Assembly: GCA_937915925.1 (NCBI GenBank)
Contig: CALGGM010000077.1
Span: 1-7,439 of the forward strand
Direction of reading: 5' to 3'
Length of the DNA: 7,439 nt
From: an uncultured Clostridia bacterium
GTDB lineage: Bacteria; Bacillota; Clostridia; Christensenellales; CAG-138
In this document: in pieces, positions 6,001 to 7,439 of the stretch
Numbering within the stretch: the first letter of the stretch is position 1
Layout of the letters: each line of letters starts with the position of its first letter
The notes under the pieces: model-generated
Databases searched by the model: none
Told to the model about the DNA's origin: nothing
Seen by the model: the letters and a program-made list of their open reading frames with translations, nothing else
Translations under genes and position numbers: made by a program

Positions 6001-7319
6001 ATCAGTACAACAACCCGCTCCACAATGCAATCTCTAACGAAAATGCGGATGCATTCAGCGTCGTTGATACCATGGCTTCTCAGCCGATCCAGCTGAGAAA
6101 TGCGCGTCATCTTATCATGACGGTCATCGATGCGGAAACCGGCGAAGAGTACTATGTGGATGACACCGAGTACCTCGGCAAGGCATACTTCGATAACGAC
6201 ACCAGCTCCTGGGGTCCGCGCGGCACCTTTATGTGGGACGGTATCGTTACCAACGAAGAATCCGAATACTATGGCGGTTATGTTCCCAACGGCACGCTTT
6301 GCTATGTCGTCTATGAGACCATGATCGACTACCCGAATGCGCCGTTGAACATGGAATACGCATTCCAGCTCCTCGTTGACACCGAATCCCCGGTCATCAC
6401 CGGTGTTACGGTTGATGAAGAAGCAAAGACCGTCACCGTCAACTTCGCGGACAACGGTTCCGGCTTGGCGTATGCGGATGCATATTACATGGACAGCCAG
6501 CTCCTGCAGCATGACCTCGGTTACGCGGTCGGCGACGATGCGGCAGAATACGTGATCGACATCTCCGAGCTGCCCGAGGATGTTACCATCATTCAGCTCG
6601 ACGCGATGGACTATGCGACCAACTGGCCGGACTTCAGCGTGAACATCAAGACCGGCGAAGCGGAGATGAACGAGTTTGCGTACGGCTCCGTGCAGTATGC
6701 AATGGATAAGCTCCTCAACGACCCGACCATGAAGGGTGAGGTCCTTCCGGTCGAAGGTATCGTTACCGAAGTCTATAAGGACGTCGTTTACATCGAAAGC
6801 GCTTCTCCGACGCTCTATGATCCGGGCTACGGCATGGCGGTCAAGCTTGCCGATCCGGAACAGCTTGCTGACATCAGCGTCGGTGACGTCTGGGTCTTCC
6901 AGGGCGAGCTCGATATGTACTATGGCTGCCCGAGATTGGCGAATGCGGAAGCAACGGACATTCTCTACAAGAATGAATACATTGCGGAAGACGACTGGGA
7001 TCCGGGCGATGAGCTCTGGTACCTGCCGGAAACCATCTTTGATCTGAGCACGATTCAGGATGCGCCGGATCGCTTTGTAGGCGCGGTCTACTTCCTCTCC
7101 GACCTGAAGATCCTCGGCATTACTGAGATCGGCGATGGCACGAGAACGATCTCCGTTACGAACGGTCAGGATGCGATCGATATCGTTGCAACCTACGGCG
7201 GCGAAGACGCTAAGGTTGGCGATATGGTCGTCGGCGCGTTCATCCTTGTCTTTGACATGGGCACGCCGCAGTTCCGCGTCCTTTGCGACGATTCGCTGTT
7301 CTGGATGGAAACCTATTGA
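3075..7319 (+). CDS. Secreted subtilisin-like (S8) protease, C5a-peptidase/lactocepin type, with an internal dockerin
   Basis: This is a 1414-residue extracellular serine endopeptidase. In order: signal peptide (1-26, cleavage after SFA); I9-like propeptide (about 70-163); S8 catalytic domain (about 165-655) with D198 (VLDTG), H259 (NGHGSHVSG), oxyanion N362 (SAGNE) and S591 (GTSMASP); a PA domain (about 405-535) inserted between the His and Ser motifs; and Fn3-like domain (starting about 661) whose expected strand GYVAFYG (775-781) is followed by a two-repeat dockerin (799-858) before the family motif MGFYGDW (878-884) resumes. A further Ig/Fn3-like domain spans about 1102-1195, and two OB-like segments lie at about 1218-1300 and 1330-1414. 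The phrases SSWGCTPNLELKPTITAPGG and MGFYGDW place it with C5a peptidases and lactocepins. There is no LPXTG, SLH or C-terminal membrane helix. The protein is rich in Asp and Glu. It has its own promoter and ribosome binding site. The substrate is unknown; dietary or host protein is plausible. All catalytic residues are present. Confidence 0.96.
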   Translation: MKKARTILAVVLALVMVLSVLPVSFADDAKLPEKIESLRSYDEQSKTTRTGKTIKSLDERLAGNKEIDPETIVTAIVIFEDPALSDTYTAEEIRAKKAEAAQNRLSDAHDTFFKALSFDAKRVYDYTALINGMSVKTAYKNLSAMEKMSGVKKVYVANEYNAPVTQKPTQMNANIITGAAAMQNILYKGEGMVVAVLDTGLNLTHEAFQDYGMVTEPVLTEESIAEVETTVPGKFVSEKIPFTYDYYDGDDDVTDYNGHGSHVSGTITGYVVDADGAITFSGAAPAAQLVFMKIFADQAAGTNSGIYMAALEDSFLLGVDAINMSIGAPGGFVYDWELDEEFGNVYKKLDQAGVIVCVSAGNEYSMAHNPGNFAGDGYVLAEYADYAEVASPSTYAGNASIASMENFAYPSYAIVYNGEALPFNDNCDDGEHGWLDAFAGQTLELVDCGKGNPDEIPAEVEGKIALVVRGDLTFSEKNENVAAAGAVGMVLYNNQAGTIGMLIDPYYIPAISIQQEAGQKILEGLDVDNTITVPTELLEVDNPNAWLMSTFSSWGCTPNLELKPTITAPGGMIYSSVAGASDAYEVYSGTSMASPNACGSFLLLSQYLKETYPTLSKAQRAELAEDLAESTALVPYDADNYLYSPRKSGSGILNLESAISTPVYVVEPIVNLYDDPEKTGTYEIRYTLVNLTDSEQVYAADVVGLFDYPASSGSKYYNTLTSDYLFDGDGMTVEGDLEATIPANGTFDGKITITVDDDYKEIFDSIYPNGNFIEGYVAFYGNSEDNAGIVAPVNEGYYGDANLDGKVTAADAAEILRAVVGLTELSEEATFLADVNQDGSITAADAAMILRAVVGLDELPALVLPEEVEASEIHLTFMGFYGDWTQAPVLDKIWANSPAYLMYFAAENVMYPQYAAAGYLPTDLFTAMETNIAPHMMYGVWSWTGSAYTYFGTNPVVTLLDEDVAADAWEEYFMNDQYNNPLHNAISNENADAFSVVDTMASQPIQLRNARHLIMTVIDAETGEEYYVDDTEYLGKAYFDNDTSSWGPRGTFMWDGIVTNEESEYYGGYVPNGTLCYVVYETMIDYPNAPLNMEYAFQLLVDTESPVITGVTVDEEAKTVTVNFADNGSGLAYADAYYMDSQLLQHDLGYAVGDDAAEYVIDISELPEDVTIIQLDAMDYATNWPDFSVNIKTGEAEMNEFAYGSVQYAMDKLLNDPTMKGEVLPVEGIVTEVYKDVVYIESASPTLYDPGYGMAVKLADPEQLADISVGDVWVFQGELDMYYGCPRLANAEATDILYKNEYIAEDDWDPGDELWYLPETIFDLSTIQDAPDRFVGAVYFLSDLKILGITEIGDGTRTISVTNGQDAIDIVATYGGEDAKVGDMVVGAFILVFDMGTPQFRVLCDDSLFWMETY
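5469..5648 (+). other. Dockerin type I domain, two calcium-loop repeats, inside the protease
   Basis: Two repeats share the pattern GDANLDGKVTAADAAEILR (from residue 799) and ADVNQDGSITAADAAMILR (from 833), each followed by AVVGL. Loop positions 1, 3, 5 and 12 are D800/N802/D804/D811 and D834/N836/D838/D845, as expected for calcium-binding dockerin F-hands. Dockerins bind cohesin domains on scaffoldins or cell-surface proteins. In both repeats the residues usually thought to set partner choice (loop positions 10-11) are Ala-Ala, unlike the Ser-Thr common in classical cellulosomes. No cohesin is encoded in this window. Confidence 0.88.
5520..5641 (+). repeat. 20-bp exact direct repeat at the end of the two dockerin helices
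   Basis: Positions 5520-5539 and 5622-5641 are identical (from CTCCGTGCGG to GTCGGTCT), 102 bases or exactly 34 codons apart. They encode Leu-Arg-Ala-Val-Val-Gly-Leu in both dockerin repeats, the last codon differing only in its third base (CTG/CTC). The synonymous-site identity suggests a recent duplication or gene conversion between the two halves, or strong codon bias. Confidence 0.8.
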
Positions 7320-7331
7320 GAAACCCAATGA

Positions 7332-7351
7332 GGGGCTGTTAAAAAAGTCCC
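7332..7351 (+). repeat. Weak hairpin and GGGGCTGTT motif after the protease stop
   Basis: GGGGCT (7332-7337) pairs with AGTCCC (7346-7351), with one G-T wobble, around an A-rich loop. An alternative pairing is GCTGTT (7335-7340) with AACAGC (7359-7364). No T-run follows, so it does not look like a terminator of the protease gene. A sequence starting GGGGCTGTTAAAAAAGT only 12 bases after the stop codon resembles insertion-sequence ends in general, but the other end is outside the window. Confidence 0.3.
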
Positions 7352-7354
7352 AAT

Positions 7355-7399
7355 AAAAAACAGCAAGACTCTCGGAAAAAGTCTCCGGGAGTCTTTGCT
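7355..7399 (-). terminator. Intrinsic terminator for leftward transcription
   Basis: The left arm AGCAAGACTCTCGG (7362-7375) pairs with CCGGGAGTCTTTGCT (7385-7399), with one bulged base and one G-T wobble, around a 9-base loop. Read on the minus strand, the stem is followed by G and then TTTTTT (7355-7360), a classic terminator. Read on the + strand it has only a short broken T-run, so it would end the protease transcript poorly unless it works by the stem alone. Confidence 0.6.
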
Positions 7400-7402
7400 A
7401 TG

Positions 7403-7411
7403 TGGTATAAT
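7403..7411 (+). promoter_or_regulatory. Extended -10 promoter element for a gene to the right
   Basis: TGG-TATAAT (7403-7411) matches the extended -10 consensus TGnTATAAT. No good -35 box is visible about 17 bases upstream, where the terminator arm lies, which suits an extended -10 promoter. The following A/T-rich 28 bases could be the start of a leader; no start codon with a ribosome binding site is reached before the window ends. Confidence 0.45.
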
Positions 7412-7439
7412 ATTTGTGTGAAAAATAATAAACAACCAC

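Noticed and set aside
5232..7328. 698-residue open frame on the minus strand opposite the protease C-terminal half
   Set aside because: The plus strand encodes recognisable Fn3-like, dockerin and family motifs over the same bases. The antisense frame stays open because the codons TTA, CTA and TCA are rare in the real gene, and its product has no recognisable domain.
7332..7351. GGGGCT/AGTCCC hairpin as the protease terminator
   Set aside because: The stem is short with a wobble pair and is followed by AATAAAAAAC rather than a T-run, so it does not meet the pattern of a rightward intrinsic terminator.

Overview
The window looks like chromosomal DNA from a gut-type, moderate-GC Firmicute, most likely a clostridial (Oscillospirales-like) anaerobe. 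This is inferred from AGGAGG-type ribosome binding sites, consensus TTGACA/TATAAT promoters, the nadD-yqeK-rsfS gene order, and a secreted subtilisin carrying a dockerin of the kind common in gut Clostridia. No RNA gene, CRISPR array or complete mobile element was found, and no gene-free stretch exceeds about 120 bases.

Layout. Positions 1-98 hold two abutting inverted repeats. Positions 99-2248 are a two-gene leftward operon: a 495-residue protein fusing NadD, YqeK and RsfS, then deoC 17 bases downstream. A 46-base divergent spacer separates this from a rightward gene (2295-2984) for a four-helix membrane protein of unknown function. A 90-base spacer with a perfect consensus promoter and an operator-like palindrome precedes a 1414-residue secreted S8 protease (3075-7319). 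The last 120 bases hold hairpins and an extended -10 promoter that may be the start of an insertion sequence or of the next transcription unit.

Functional picture. The leftward operon is housekeeping: NAD biosynthesis, Ap4A hydrolysis and ribosome silencing in one polypeptide, followed by deoxyribose-phosphate catabolism. The rightward side is envelope and extracellular: an unknown membrane protein and a very large C5a-peptidase/lactocepin-like protease. The protease has no LPXTG, SLH or C-terminal membrane anchor, so its dockerin may be what ties it to a cell-surface or multi-enzyme partner.

Most interesting points: (i) the three-way fusion, whose YqeK-RsfS junction is literally a translated Shine-Dalgarno sequence, so free RsfS might also be made; (ii) a promoter placed so that the fusion mRNA should be leaderless; (iii) a two-repeat dockerin apparently inserted inside the Fn3-like domain of the protease rather than at a terminus; and (iv) a palindrome just downstream of the protease promoter.
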